Shown piece after piece: positions 17,360 through 25,840 of a DNA stretch of 64,000 nt. The notes below the pieces were generated by a model. It ran no database searches and was not told the origin of the DNA. It saw only the letters and a program-made list of their open reading frames with translations. This DNA comes from Hyphomicrobiales bacterium. GTDB lineage: Bacteria > Pseudomonadota > Alphaproteobacteria > Rhizobiales > Rhizobiaceae. The first letter of the stretch is position 1. Each line of letters begins with the position of its first letter. Location of the stretch: positions 1 to 64,000 of the forward strand of contig UCEZ01000026.1 of the NCBI GenBank assembly GCA_900471525.1, written 5' to 3'. The position numbers and the translations under genes are program-made.

Positions 17360-19207
17360 ATGGCGAAGAAAAATAATGTGGATCCGGCGTGGATCAAAGC
17401 CGCTATTGATAGAGACGACGCGAGGCGAGCCGACGATTGGGCTCGGGCTGACATCAAAGGCCAATACGCCGGTATCGAGGACCACGACGACGAGGTCGAG
17501 GCCGAAGGCCCCCGCCGCACGGGACGAAACCGTATCAGCTTCGGTCCGAAAGAGGACTATTCCGAGGGTCTGGTTGAAGGCCTGCACGTAGGAAATCTAT
17601 ACGTCAACGAGACGCGGATTGGGCCGCAGGGCACGGCCACACGCAGCCGACACGTCTTATTCTCTAGCAAGGACGAGACCTTTCTCCTGGATAGGTACGA
17701 TCCCAAAAAAGGCTTCGAATTCCGTCGTACATCCAAGGTCGAGAGCAATCTCTTGGGGACAAGAGATGTCCGCTACAAGGAGGACGGCAAAAGCTACGAC
17801 CGCATTACCTCGTATCCTTCTATTGGAGCTATGAAGCGATTTGACTTCGACGAGAACGGTCAGGCTACGCTGACCGGCTTTCGATCCGGCATGCGCTCTT
17901 GGTTTGTCGACAAGGAGCCCGGCGGTTTGGTTTCCCGGACCAGCCGGCGGGAGCTGGGCGGACTCCATGCCTCTGAGCATCGCTCCTGGAACATCAAGGA
18001 CGACGACGGCAACGTGGTGGCCACTAAGTCCATGGTGACGCATCGCGGCATTGGTTCCTACAAGATGTCGTGGTCAGAGAAGGTGACTCAGGACCGGGAC
18101 GGCAATGAAACTCTCGAGCACGTCAAGACACAGGAAATAGGCAAGGGAGGAAGGTTGTTCGGAAGAAAGGCGGGCTGGTTGTTCCGAAGAACTACCAGCT
18201 ACAACGCAGATACGGGTCAAAAAACCGTCACCACCAGTATGTTTGGTATCAGCAGCAAGCGGCGTCCCGAACCCATGTCGCCTGAGGAAAAGACACGAAT
18301 CGCTGACCGCAACGAGCTCCGAGATACCTCAATCGAGAGCAGTCTGCGCGCCGAGGCTAAAGTTCACGATGCGGGGGAAGCGCACGACAGAAGACTGAAG
18401 ATGGTTGAAGCAGCCACCATTTACCGACTGCCGGAACCGGGCACGGTTCGGCGCCTGCAGAGCGGGACCCACACCGCACAGTTGGTGCGACCGGATTTTG
18501 ACCGCGGTCGCCGGTATCTATCCACAGAGCATCATCGCGCAATTGGCGCCTGGGCCAACTCGAATGGAGCCGCCCCCTACGCATCGATCCTGGTAGCGGA
18601 AAAGGGAAGTGCGCAGGCAAAAGCCGGCAAGGGCTCCGTCGACTTGTCCGAGCGCAGCGTTTCGGAGACAAACGAGGAAACCCTCTGGACCGGCAAAGGC
18701 AAAACAGACCGTCGTGCCGCTAGGAAGGGTTACGGTTCCGAAATCGACAGGTCTTCCAGCAGCGCATCGAACTCCAGCCACACTGAAGTCAATTCCTCTG
18801 AGTTCAGTGAGAAGCCGAGCCGGGGTAAAGGCAAGGTCACGAGGACTTCCGATGACAGTGAGCACAGCTTCGACAGTTCGTTGGCTAGCAACTCTAGCAG
18901 CGGCTCCCGCAGCGGGCGACGAAACTACAGGGATCTAACGTCCGAGGACGGTTCGATCGCTGAGAGGAATAAGAGACGCTCCACGAGAGCCGACCTTGAC
19001 TCCCACGGTTCAGAGACCCCATCGGAAAGCAGCTTCGACAGCAGTTCAAGCGGCAGCCGGAGTACAACCAGCTCCAGATCCTCCTCGGCCGACAGCTTCG
19101 TGACCGCAGACGGCAACAAGGAGGAACGGCAACGTCTGCTGGCGCGCGATGATGCGAGTTCGTATGACAGCAGGTCCCGCTCGGAAGGAAGCGAGCGAGG
19201 TCGTTGA
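17360..19207 (+). CDS. Candidate type IV secreted effector, Ser-rich tail (virE3 position)
   Basis: It has 615 residues, preceded by AGGAGC. Residues about 1-400 contain a folded, charge-rich region with repeated beta-like segments (DRITSYPSIGAMKRFDFDEN, DDDGNVVATKSMVTHRG) that I cannot assign. Residues about 460-600 are Ser-rich low-complexity sequence. The last residues DSRSRSEGSERGR have the arginine spacing of VirB/VirD4 export signals. It follows virE2 directly, the slot of virE3 in Ti plasmids, but I see no clear VirE3 similarity. The Ser-rich stretch could be a phosphorylation target in the recipient. Probably an exported effector with unknown activity. Confidence 0.6.
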   Translation: MAKKNNVDPAWIKAAIDRDDARRADDWARADIKGQYAGIEDHDDEVEAEGPRRTGRNRISFGPKEDYSEGLVEGLHVGNLYVNETRIGPQGTATRSRHVLFSSKDETFLLDRYDPKKGFEFRRTSKVESNLLGTRDVRYKEDGKSYDRITSYPSIGAMKRFDFDENGQATLTGFRSGMRSWFVDKEPGGLVSRTSRRELGGLHASEHRSWNIKDDDGNVVATKSMVTHRGIGSYKMSWSEKVTQDRDGNETLEHVKTQEIGKGGRLFGRKAGWLFRRTTSYNADTGQKTVTTSMFGISSKRRPEPMSPEEKTRIADRNELRDTSIESSLRAEAKVHDAGEAHDRRLKMVEAATIYRLPEPGTVRRLQSGTHTAQLVRPDFDRGRRYLSTEHHRAIGAWANSNGAAPYASILVAEKGSAQAKAGKGSVDLSERSVSETNEETLWTGKGKTDRRAARKGYGSEIDRSSSSASNSSHTEVNSSEFSEKPSRGKGKVTRTSDDSEHSFDSSLASNSSSGSRSGRRNYRDLTSEDGSIAERNKRRSTRADLDSHGSETPSESSFDSSSSGSRSTTSSRSSSADSFVTADGNKEERQRLLARDDASSYDSRSRSEGSERGR

Positions 19208-19267
19208 CGGGGAAAAGGTCCGGGATTCGGAAGGAGTAGCGCAAGCCAACTGGAAGGGAAGCGCTAG

Positions 19268-19507
19268 ATGGTCAAAATGGACAGCGCCGACAGGCAAGGC
19301 ACCGTGCAGCGGGTTGGATCCAATAGGGACGAGCAACATGACATGCGCTCGAACCCGACACGCGAGGCTGACGACAGCAAAGAGACGAAAGAGCCCCGGT
19401 CGAGGCCGTCCCGGACCGACCTGGATGAACTGGACCGCACCCCGGTCAGCAGAACAGGAAGACCGCCCCTTGACCCGAGGCCGAGGCGCAGTGGTCGAGG
19501 TCGATAG
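19268..19507 (+). CDS. Small Arg-rich protein before virD4
   Basis: It has 79 residues, very hydrophilic, ending RPPLDPRPRRSGRGR. GGAAGGG precedes the ATG and virD4 begins 11 bp after the stop, so it is part of the operon. No domain is recognised. The arginine-rich end resembles the export tails of the other proteins in the operon, so it could be a very small effector or a virD3-like non-conserved spacer gene. Reality of the gene is moderately supported by ribosome site and spacing. Confidence 0.5.
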   Translation: MVKMDSADRQGTVQRVGSNRDEQHDMRSNPTREADDSKETKEPRSRPSRTDLDELDRTPVSRTGRPPLDPRPRRSGRGR

Positions 19508-19518
19508 AAGAGCAAGAC

Positions 19519-21621
19519 ATGATGATTCAAGACGGCAGAAGCAAATTCAACACCCTGATGTTCGGCGTAGGTCTCTCATTGCCGATCGGATTGATGTTTT
19601 CAAGTCTTTACGTCAACTTCAGGTATGGCCTGAGCACCTCTGCCTTGAACGATTTCGACGTGCTCGCCTTCTGGTATGAGACGCCGTTCTACCTCGGCTT
19701 CGTTACCGACACTTTTTATACATGCCTGATGATCATCGGCCTGACCATTGTGCTGGCGGCGATGATCCTGGCGATCTTCGTGTTCAGAACAAAGCACTTC
19801 GGCACGGCCCGCTGGGGCCGGTTCCAGGAAATGCGACGCGAGGGCTACATCAAACCGTACCGCAATATCTCGGGGCCGATTTTCGGCAAGACAAACGGCC
19901 CACGCGGTTTCGGCCACTATCTCACCAACGGCGAGCAACCGCACAGCCTGGTGGTTGCCCCGACCCGCGCCGGCAAGGGCGTCGGCATTGTCATTCCCAC
20001 GCTCTTGACCTTCAACGGCTCGGTGCTGGCGCTCGACGTGAAAGGCGAATTGTTCGAGCTGACCTCGCGCGCCCGCAAGGCCAAGGGCGACCGGATCTTC
20101 AAGTTCGCGCCACTGGACAAGGATCGGCGGACCAGTTGCTACAATCCGGTTCTCGACATAGTCGCCATGCCGCCCGAACGCCGGTTCACCGAAGCCCGGC
20201 GCATGGCGCATAATCTGATCGCCGCCAAGGGCAAGGGCGCAGAAGGTTTTATCGACGGCGCCCGTGATCTGTTCGTCGCTGGCGTGCTTGCCTGCATCGA
20301 GCGCGGCAATCCCACCATCGGCGCGGTTTACGATCTGTTCGCAGCGCCGGGCGAAAAATACAAGCTGTTCGCCCAGCTCGCCGAGGAAAGCAAAATCCCG
20401 GAAGTCACCCGCATCTTCGACAACATGGCCGGCAACGATACGAAGATCATCACGTCCTACACATCGGTGCTCGGCGATGGCGGCCTCAATCTGTGGGCCG
20501 ATCCTCTGGTAAAGAGCGCCACGTCCCGCTCCGACTTCTCCATCTACGAGCTGCGCCGCGATCCGACCACCGTCTATCTATGCGTCAGCCCCAACGATCT
20601 GGAGGTGATTGCGCCGCTTGTCCGGCTGTTCTTTCAGCAGGTGGTCTCGATCCTCCAGCGCGAGTTGCCGAAGAAGGACGAGATTTTCGAGGTCCTCTTC
20701 CTGCTCGACGAGTTCAAACACCTCGGCCAGCTCGAAGCCATCGAGACTGCGGTCACCACCATTGCCGGTTACAAGGGCCGGTTCATGTTCATCATTCAGA
20801 GCCTTTCGGCGCTGACCGGTGCCTACGAGCAGTCCGGCAAGGAGAACTTCCTGTCCAACACCGGTGTGCAGGTGTTCATGGCGACCGCCGACGACGAAAC
20901 ACCCGAATATATCTCCAAGGCGATCGGAGAATACACATTCCGGCAGAAAACCAGGTCCTACAATCCGAAGGAATGGTTTGACAGCAACATCCAGGTCAGT
21001 GACCAGGGAGCGCTGCTCATGCGGCCGGAGCAAATACGCCTGGTTGATGACGACAAGCAGATCGTCCTGATCAAGGGCAAGCCGCCGCTGCATATGCACA
21101 AGGTGAAATATTACGCAGACCGCAAGCTGAAGCGCATATTTGAGGGCCAGAAAGGCGACCTTCCCGAACCCGATCCCATTCCGCTTGAGGCCACACCATT
21201 CCAAATCGACCTCAAGGCGGAGCCCGCTCAACCGGCGCCGAAGGAAGAGATCGAGGAGGACCACGACGATCATCCAGAGCCGGCCCCGCCGGACTATGAC
21301 GAGGAAGACTACGACGGCATCGACTACGACGAGGGGGAAGAGGAATTCGATGTGGAATGGGAGCGCGGCGACGACGCTGAGGACGAGGACACCACCGAGC
21401 AGGAGCGAAAACGGCTCCAGGCTGCGGATCTCGACCGTATAACCCGGCAATCTGCAGCTCCCGAGGCGGCAGCAGTGGAGGTGCGACAAGCGCCACCGCC
21501 GACCCACCCCTCAGAAGGAGATGATGGAAATGCGCTAGCACTGGAGGCTCAGCGCGAACTGTTGGAGCGGATCAAGGCCGTTCAGGAGCGCAATCGCGCC
21601 AGCCGTGGCCTGGATAATTGA
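19519..21621 (+). CDS. virD4: VirD4, type IV secretion coupling protein
   Basis: This 700-residue VirD4/TraG-type ATPase has two N-terminal membrane segments (about 11-34 and 60-90), Walker A at about 147-155 (APTRAGKGVGIVIPTLL), Walker B around LFLLDEFKHLGQLE (about 393-406) and the conserved FIIQSLSALTGAYEQSGKEN. It forms the inner-membrane hexamer that hands VirD2-DNA and protein effectors to the VirB channel. Agrobacterium VirD4 is about 668 residues; here the C-terminus carries a strongly acidic stretch (about 570-625, EEDYDGIDYDEGEEEF) that could bind the Arg-rich tails of its substrates. That role is inference. Last gene of the virD/virE operon. Confidence 0.95.
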   Translation: MMIQDGRSKFNTLMFGVGLSLPIGLMFSSLYVNFRYGLSTSALNDFDVLAFWYETPFYLGFVTDTFYTCLMIIGLTIVLAAMILAIFVFRTKHFGTARWGRFQEMRREGYIKPYRNISGPIFGKTNGPRGFGHYLTNGEQPHSLVVAPTRAGKGVGIVIPTLLTFNGSVLALDVKGELFELTSRARKAKGDRIFKFAPLDKDRRTSCYNPVLDIVAMPPERRFTEARRMAHNLIAAKGKGAEGFIDGARDLFVAGVLACIERGNPTIGAVYDLFAAPGEKYKLFAQLAEESKIPEVTRIFDNMAGNDTKIITSYTSVLGDGGLNLWADPLVKSATSRSDFSIYELRRDPTTVYLCVSPNDLEVIAPLVRLFFQQVVSILQRELPKKDEIFEVLFLLDEFKHLGQLEAIETAVTTIAGYKGRFMFIIQSLSALTGAYEQSGKENFLSNTGVQVFMATADDETPEYISKAIGEYTFRQKTRSYNPKEWFDSNIQVSDQGALLMRPEQIRLVDDDKQIVLIKGKPPLHMHKVKYYADRKLKRIFEGQKGDLPEPDPIPLEATPFQIDLKAEPAQPAPKEEIEEDHDDHPEPAPPDYDEEDYDGIDYDEGEEEFDVEWERGDDAEDEDTTEQERKRLQAADLDRITRQSAAPEAAAVEVRQAPPPTHPSEGDDGNALALEAQRELLERIKAVQERNRASRGLDN

Positions 21622-21696
21622 GGGAGATGCAATCACACCCCCCATTTCCGAGGGGCATTTTAACTGCCAATGAAAGGCACTCGAAATGCTCTCTTA

Positions 21697-22481
21697 TCAG
21701 GATGCCCCAATTCGATGTCGATGACAGGCTGGCAATGCTGGCCACGCAACCCAAGCTGCGCCGCCTGACGCGAACTTGACTGCACCGTGCGATGCTATGC
21801 CGCGTGTCCGCGCCGCCTTTTGGGTAAGCGCAATTCGGTATGAACACCGCCAGCCCAATGGATCAGGAGAATGATCTGCGAAGTGTTGTCGTCGATATCG
21901 GCAGCGACCTCGTGGATGAGGGTGCGCACGATACGCTTTTTGAGTTTGGCATCCGTTGGCCTGAGCTTCGGCTTGCGCTGCAGCGGCTACAGCACCCGGC
22001 TCAACGACCCGGAGAAGCGCTGTTTCAATTGCGTCGTCAACGCGCAATTCACCAAATGCGATGCGGCATGGTTCGCCGTTGTCGAGCAAACCTCGCAAGC
22101 AGGAATAGCGCGGAATGTTGTGCTTCATGCCGGTATAGCGCGCTGTCAGCTTGCGTCCGCACCTCTTGCAACGAACGAGGCCGACAACCAGAGCGTCGCC
22201 ATGCTTGGGCGCTCCGTGATGCCTACTTGTGTCGGCACGTTGTCGTTCATCATCTTGCGGATCGCCCCCGCCCGCTCCCAACTGACATAGCCTTCATGGG
22301 TGCCAGGGATCAGGGCGAGCCATTCGTCGCGCGACTTGCGGCGAATTCCAGACCGGCCATCGTATCCTGGCGCAACACAACTTTTGCCAGAAGCATAAGT
22401 CCCACCGTGGATCGGATTCTCGATCATCCGGTGGATGGTCGCATAATTTGGCTTTCCGATCAGCCAGACATAGCGCAGCAT
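21697..22481 (-). pseudogene. Large serine recombinase, C-terminal remnant
   Basis: Two minus-strand frames together give the recombinase/zinc-ribbon part of a resolvase-type integrase: ATIHRMIENPIHGGTYASGK, DEWLALIPGTHEGYVSWERA, then in another frame VRCKRCGRKLTARYTGMKH with the Cys pair and NGEPCRIAFGELRVDDAIE. The catalytic N-terminal domain is missing, the frame is broken near 22200, and the end degrades after 21900. It is joined directly to an IS5 remnant at 22482. Confidence 0.72.
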
Positions 22482-22935
22482 GTTGTAGGCGATATTGGCC
22501 GTGCATCTTCACCTTCGCCCTGCTGATCCCGATGGTGCGGATGAAGAGCTTCATCTTGTCCTTCTGCCTGGCGAAGACATGCTCGACGGCGGAGCGAACT
22601 TTTGAACGGCGGCAATTGGCCCGTGACATCGCTTCCGGCATTGGTTTGCCCTTCGGCGTCTTCTGATGGATGGGCGGTCCTGGATCACGAACTCTGCCTG
22701 GTCGTCAGAGAGATTGTAGAGAGCCTGCAGCACCAGGATCTTGAACATCAAAATCGACGGGAAGGCAGGGCGACCGCCCTTCGACGTCAGACCGCTTCAG
22801 CGCTTGGCCAACGGCTTCTCAAACACAGGCCAGGGAATGATGCCGTGAGCTTCTCCAGAGGGTCGCCGACGGCACTCAGCCGCTCGTAACGATCGTCAAA
22901 ATCCCAAAAGCCAGGCTGTCCCCGCATCATCCACT
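22482..22935 (-). pseudogene. IS5-family transposase, degraded
   Basis: Pieces in several minus-strand frames match IS5-type DDE transposases: MRGQPGFWDFDDRYERLSAVGDPL near 22930, ILMFKILVLQALYNLSDDQAEF near 22740 and SAVEHVFARQKDKMKLFIRT near 22560, with a central deletion of the catalytic core. Inactive. Confidence 0.68.
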
Positions 22936-23169
22936 CCCCGCAAATCGCACTGCCGGATTGAATCATGATTTGTCAAAAATGGGGAGGTATTTCGAGGCAT
23001 TCCACCTCTTTGCAAGGAATGCACTGACCTAAAACAAGCCGGAAAATAACGCCCCGTCAAGACACGATTTTCACAGCGCGGCGCTTTTGCCGCGCTGTTT
23101 GATTATAAGCTAACCAATCGGTTTTTCGGCGTTTATTTTTTGTGCGTTTGCTACATATGGCCGGAAGAA
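22936..23169. other. Short intergenic stretch next to IS remnant
   Basis: No gene is visible. It contains the outer end of the IS5 remnant and CGCGGCGCTTTTGCCGCGCTG near 23075-23096, a hairpin with CGCGGC/GCCGCG arms that could terminate transcription. Confidence 0.4.
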
Positions 23170-23739
23170 TCACAACAGTGACCCCCAGGGGCCTCCGGCT
23201 TCTAAGATCAAAAGCTTCATTATCTCGGCGTTGTAGGCTTGCGGAGACCGATCTGTGTTTTCCACCCGGCTCGCCAATCGGCCCGCCAACCTCAGCAGCT
23301 TGGCATCATCGAGTGTGGTGCCATACTCTCCAATGAACCTCTTGAGTTCAGCTTTCGCCTCATCGGTGCGTTGAGCAGGTAAAGGAACGGTCTCCCCGTG
23401 GCGGCCCACCAGATCGGCGTCACCGATCAGTTCCACCACAGGCACCTCGCAAAAGCTCGCGAACAGCTCAATTTTGTCGGTGCTCCATGGGTGACCGACC
23501 ATATCACTCAACAGCTTACTTACGGCCCCTTGCGAAACATTCAGATGTGCGGCGAGCTCCTCCTGCGTTCTTCCGTGCAGGTGTTTCTGACGCTCCCACG
23601 CCTGTTTGATATTCATCTTTATTCGTTTGGAGATGCCCTGAGCGTAAATATCCTTCTCGCCAGGTCTGCTATCGCCTCTACCCGCCTTCTTCACTTGCGC
23701 ATTGTCTTTTTTTAAGAAGATCGTCTTCTCCGCAGTCAT
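23170..23739 (-). CDS. XRE-family (Cro/CI-type) regulator
   Basis: It has 189 residues with GGAG seven bases before the ATG. A helix-turn-helix lies at about 57-85 (QEELAAHLNVSQGAVSKLLSD), with two basic N-terminal patches before it and a helical C-terminal region. It lacks the Ser-Lys protease domain of LexA/CI, so it is not a cleavable phage repressor. It sits downstream of repC, pointing the same way, and could control plasmid genes; the target is unknown. Confidence 0.75.
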   Translation of the reverse strand: MTAEKTIFLKKDNAQVKKAGRGDSRPGEKDIYAQGISKRIKMNIKQAWERQKHLHGRTQEELAAHLNVSQGAVSKLLSDMVGHPWSTDKIELFASFCEVPVVELIGDADLVGRHGETVPLPAQRTDEAKAELKRFIGEYGTTLDDAKLLRLAGRLASRVENTDRSPQAYNAEIMKLLILEAGGPWGSLL

Positions 23740-23976
23740 TTATAAACTCCGCCGGGGCGAAAGAAATTTTTATCAAGATAAGTATGCCAAAATTATTCCG
23801 GCGAGGAAATGATAATGTCACTATTTTGCACTTTCTCTGGAAAATTTGGGCCTGAATTTTCGAAATTCGTAAACTGCATAGCAGTATTACAACCAAACGT
23901 ACAATCTACAGAAGAAATTTCTTCCTAATATTGCATCTGAACTTCGCATGTCCTTAGCGGACTTCAAGCTTACTAT

Positions 23977-24192
23977 TTAGCCAAACTCCTGCACTATAGT
24001 CGGTGCCCGCGATCCGTTATCCGGTGGCACGGGAAAACGTGGCTCTCGACACTTGGTTCCATTTGGCAACAGAATTGAGACGCCAGTAAGACGCTGCTCC
24101 TCTGTTATCCAGCCAGCGACCGATAGTGCGACAATCGAGGATCCTGGCTCGATTGTGACCGGACATTCCTCCCCGTCCGATGGCCTAGCCAC
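23977..24192 (-). CDS. Small unknown ORF overlapping the end of repC
   Basis: It starts with GTG at 24192, overlaps the last codons of repC in another frame and encodes 71 residues without a recognised domain. It is hydrophilic with IEPGSSIVALSVAGWITEEQ. The overlap could indicate translational coupling, but codon evidence is weak. The region from 23740 to 23976 is AT-rich with no gene. Confidence 0.3.
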   Translation of the reverse strand: MARPSDGEECPVTIEPGSSIVALSVAGWITEEQRLTGVSILLPNGTKCREPRFPVPPDNGSRAPTIVQEFG

Positions 24193-25507
24193 TTACGCTT
24201 GCCTGGCGTGCATTCATGCGCCCAAAAACGCTGCGCCCCAAATGCAGGTCGCCTTTTTGCGCCTTAAGGGTGAGCCCCCGCAAATAGCCTCCGGGCGATG
24301 TCACCACACCCTCAGAATATTTGTCCGTGATCAGGGCAACCGCCGCCGCGGCTACCTCAAGGCCCATGGCACCCTGCGCCGCCGACCAGGCATCGCCGGA
24401 AATTCCGATCATCGGGCGGATTTTGTCCGCAACGGCAATAAAGTCACACCAATTGCGCACATGGCCACCAACGCAATGGGCCATTTCCGCAAAAGCTGGG
24501 CAGGCATATAGGATCGACTGGACGGTAATCACGCTTATGCTGTCCGCCCGCCTCATATCGGCCGGATTTCGTTCTGCTTCGCACCCGCCAACAGGCGTCT
24601 TGCGAGGATAACCCACATTCTCGTTGCACCAATCCCGTTCGTCGACTGCCGGCTCTGCTGGAGCATTTTCAATGCTATTACCTTTTACGTTTTGGGGGTC
24701 ATTTGTATTTAGTAAATGAGGTTCACAAGCGGTGCCCGTGGGGTCCATATCCCGAGAGTTTTCCTTTGCCTGGCAAACGCTTGAAGCCATTCCAGCACAG
24801 CTCTTTGTCTCCAGGTTCCGAAGCGCTCCCTCCGCCTCGTCCTTCAGCTCCCCGAACGCTTCACAAACACCGGACAGAGTTGCAGGGCTTCCGCCGTGGC
24901 TACGCAGTGCTTCCAGAAGCGCTTCGTAGCGCTGCCTGACGCTGCGCCAGAACCCGTTTGCCAGATGCGCATAATCGCTCTCCAGAATGGCCCAGACGAT
25001 CCGCCTGAAGATCGTGATCTTGCGCTTCAAGTCCTTGATCATGCCTCGTTTAGCCCTGATCGACGCGTAAAGCGCTTCGAACTCCCCTGCCCTTGCTGCG
25101 AGCGGGGACAAGTCGAAGCCATAGGCTTCCCTAATCCGTCCGCTTTCGTCCCTACGGCCCCAACGTTTGCCGTTGGAGCTGTCCTTGTAGGCTATCAATC
25201 CCGCTTCCGAGAGCCTGCGCAGGTAGCGCTTGACGCCAGACTGAGAGTATCCCGTATTATCGACGAGATATTCATTGGAGGGCCAGACAATCGGCCGCGC
25301 GCCCTCTTCCCAGTCACATGGCTTCGTAAACACGACCAGTGTTTCAAGCAACATGAGATCGCCGGGCTTTAAACCGATGGCCGGCGCCACGCGCCGGATT
25401 GCCAGCATTGCCTGATTTTTGGATATAGCTAGCCGCTCACCGTCTTCAGCAAGCATATTCGCTTTGCAAAGACCAGGCGTCGGCTTGCGCCAACCGGACT
25501 GTTTCAT
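24185..25507 (-). CDS. repC: RepC, plasmid replication initiator
   Basis: It has 440 residues from ATG 25507, preceded by GGAGG; the frame is open to 25546 but without a better ribosome site. The N-terminal half has family features: KANMLAEDGERLAISKNQAM, WPSNEYLVDNTGYSQSGVKR, YLRRLSEAGLIAYKDSSNGK and RDESGRIREAYGFDLSPLAA, a winged-helix DNA-binding domain. The C-terminal domain contains GAMGLEVAAAAVALI and the conserved SPGGYLRGLTLKAQKGDLHL. RepC of repABC replicons binds an origin inside its own coding region, so oriV is probably within this gene. It lies third in an operon with repA and a small ORF; repB is missing. Confidence 0.93.
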   Translation of the reverse strand: MKQSGWRKPTPGLCKANMLAEDGERLAISKNQAMLAIRRVAPAIGLKPGDLMLLETLVVFTKPCDWEEGARPIVWPSNEYLVDNTGYSQSGVKRYLRRLSEAGLIAYKDSSNGKRWGRRDESGRIREAYGFDLSPLAARAGEFEALYASIRAKRGMIKDLKRKITIFRRIVWAILESDYAHLANGFWRSVRQRYEALLEALRSHGGSPATLSGVCEAFGELKDEAEGALRNLETKSCAGMASSVCQAKENSRDMDPTGTACEPHLLNTNDPQNVKGNSIENAPAEPAVDERDWCNENVGYPRKTPVGGCEAERNPADMRRADSISVITVQSILYACPAFAEMAHCVGGHVRNWCDFIAVADKIRPMIGISGDAWSAAQGAMGLEVAAAAVALITDKYSEGVVTSPGGYLRGLTLKAQKGDLHLGRSVFGRMNARQASVSG

Positions 25508-25574
25508 GGGCTTCCCATCCTCCGTTATCCAACGAAGGCACAACAAAACCGTCGCCGGGGGGGGGGCCGGCCAC

Positions 25575-25603
25575 TTGACAAATTTAGGGGGAAGTGTTTT
25601 TCT
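25575..25603 (+). promoter_or_regulatory. Candidate promoter for repC antisense RNA
   Basis: A perfect TTGACA at 25575-25580 is followed after 17 bp by TTTTCT, a weak -10 box. It is directed against the rep operon and positioned directly before the candidate ctRNA, as in repABC plasmids. Confidence 0.45.
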
Positions 25604-25609
25604 CTCAAT

Positions 25610-25659
25610 TGCGACATATCAAGAAAGCTTCCGGAAATTCGTTTCTGGGGGCTTTTATT
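25610..25659 (+). ncRNA. Candidate ctRNA (incompatibility antisense RNA)
   Basis: A transcript of about 50 nt would start near 25610 and end at a hairpin, AAAGCTTCC (25624-25632) with GGGGGCTTT (25647-25655), followed by TATT. repABC plasmids encode such a countertranscript between repB and repC that represses repC translation. Here it lies between the small ORF and repC, antisense to the repC leader. The -10 box is weak and the call is from layout. Confidence 0.45.
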
Positions 25660-25840
25660 GTGCCTGACGTTCCCTTTTCTCTATGGGCTGTGGCGAATCT
25701 TGCTGTGCTTGCCTAACGTCTTCACGCAAACGACGGTAGGCGTGGTGCATAGCGTCTCTTTGTGCACGCTCCTTCCGCGCCGATATAAGTGCTTCTGCAA
25801 GGTGCTGGATGATTTTCCAATAAGGTTTTGGCTGGCTCAT
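25655..25840 (-). CDS. Small basic protein in the repB slot
   Basis: It has 61 residues from ATG 25840, whose ATGA overlaps the repA stop, so translation is coupled to repA. Sequence is helical and charged (LAEALISARKERAQRDAMHH, YRRLREDVRQAQ). It is far too short for RepB (about 320-340 residues) and has no ParB or helix-turn-helix motif. It may be a functional substitute, a remnant, or an unrelated coupling ORF. Confidence 0.6.
   Translation of the reverse strand: MSQPKPYWKIIQHLAEALISARKERAQRDAMHHAYRRLREDVRQAQQDSPQPIEKRERQAQ

Noticed and set aside
20578-21507. 309-codon minus-strand ORF opposite virD4
   Set aside because: Antisense shadow of the coupling protein gene; no domain or ribosome site.
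25557-25566. Run of ten G residues before the ctRNA
   Set aside because: Possible structural element, but homopolymer runs are error-prone and no function can be shown.
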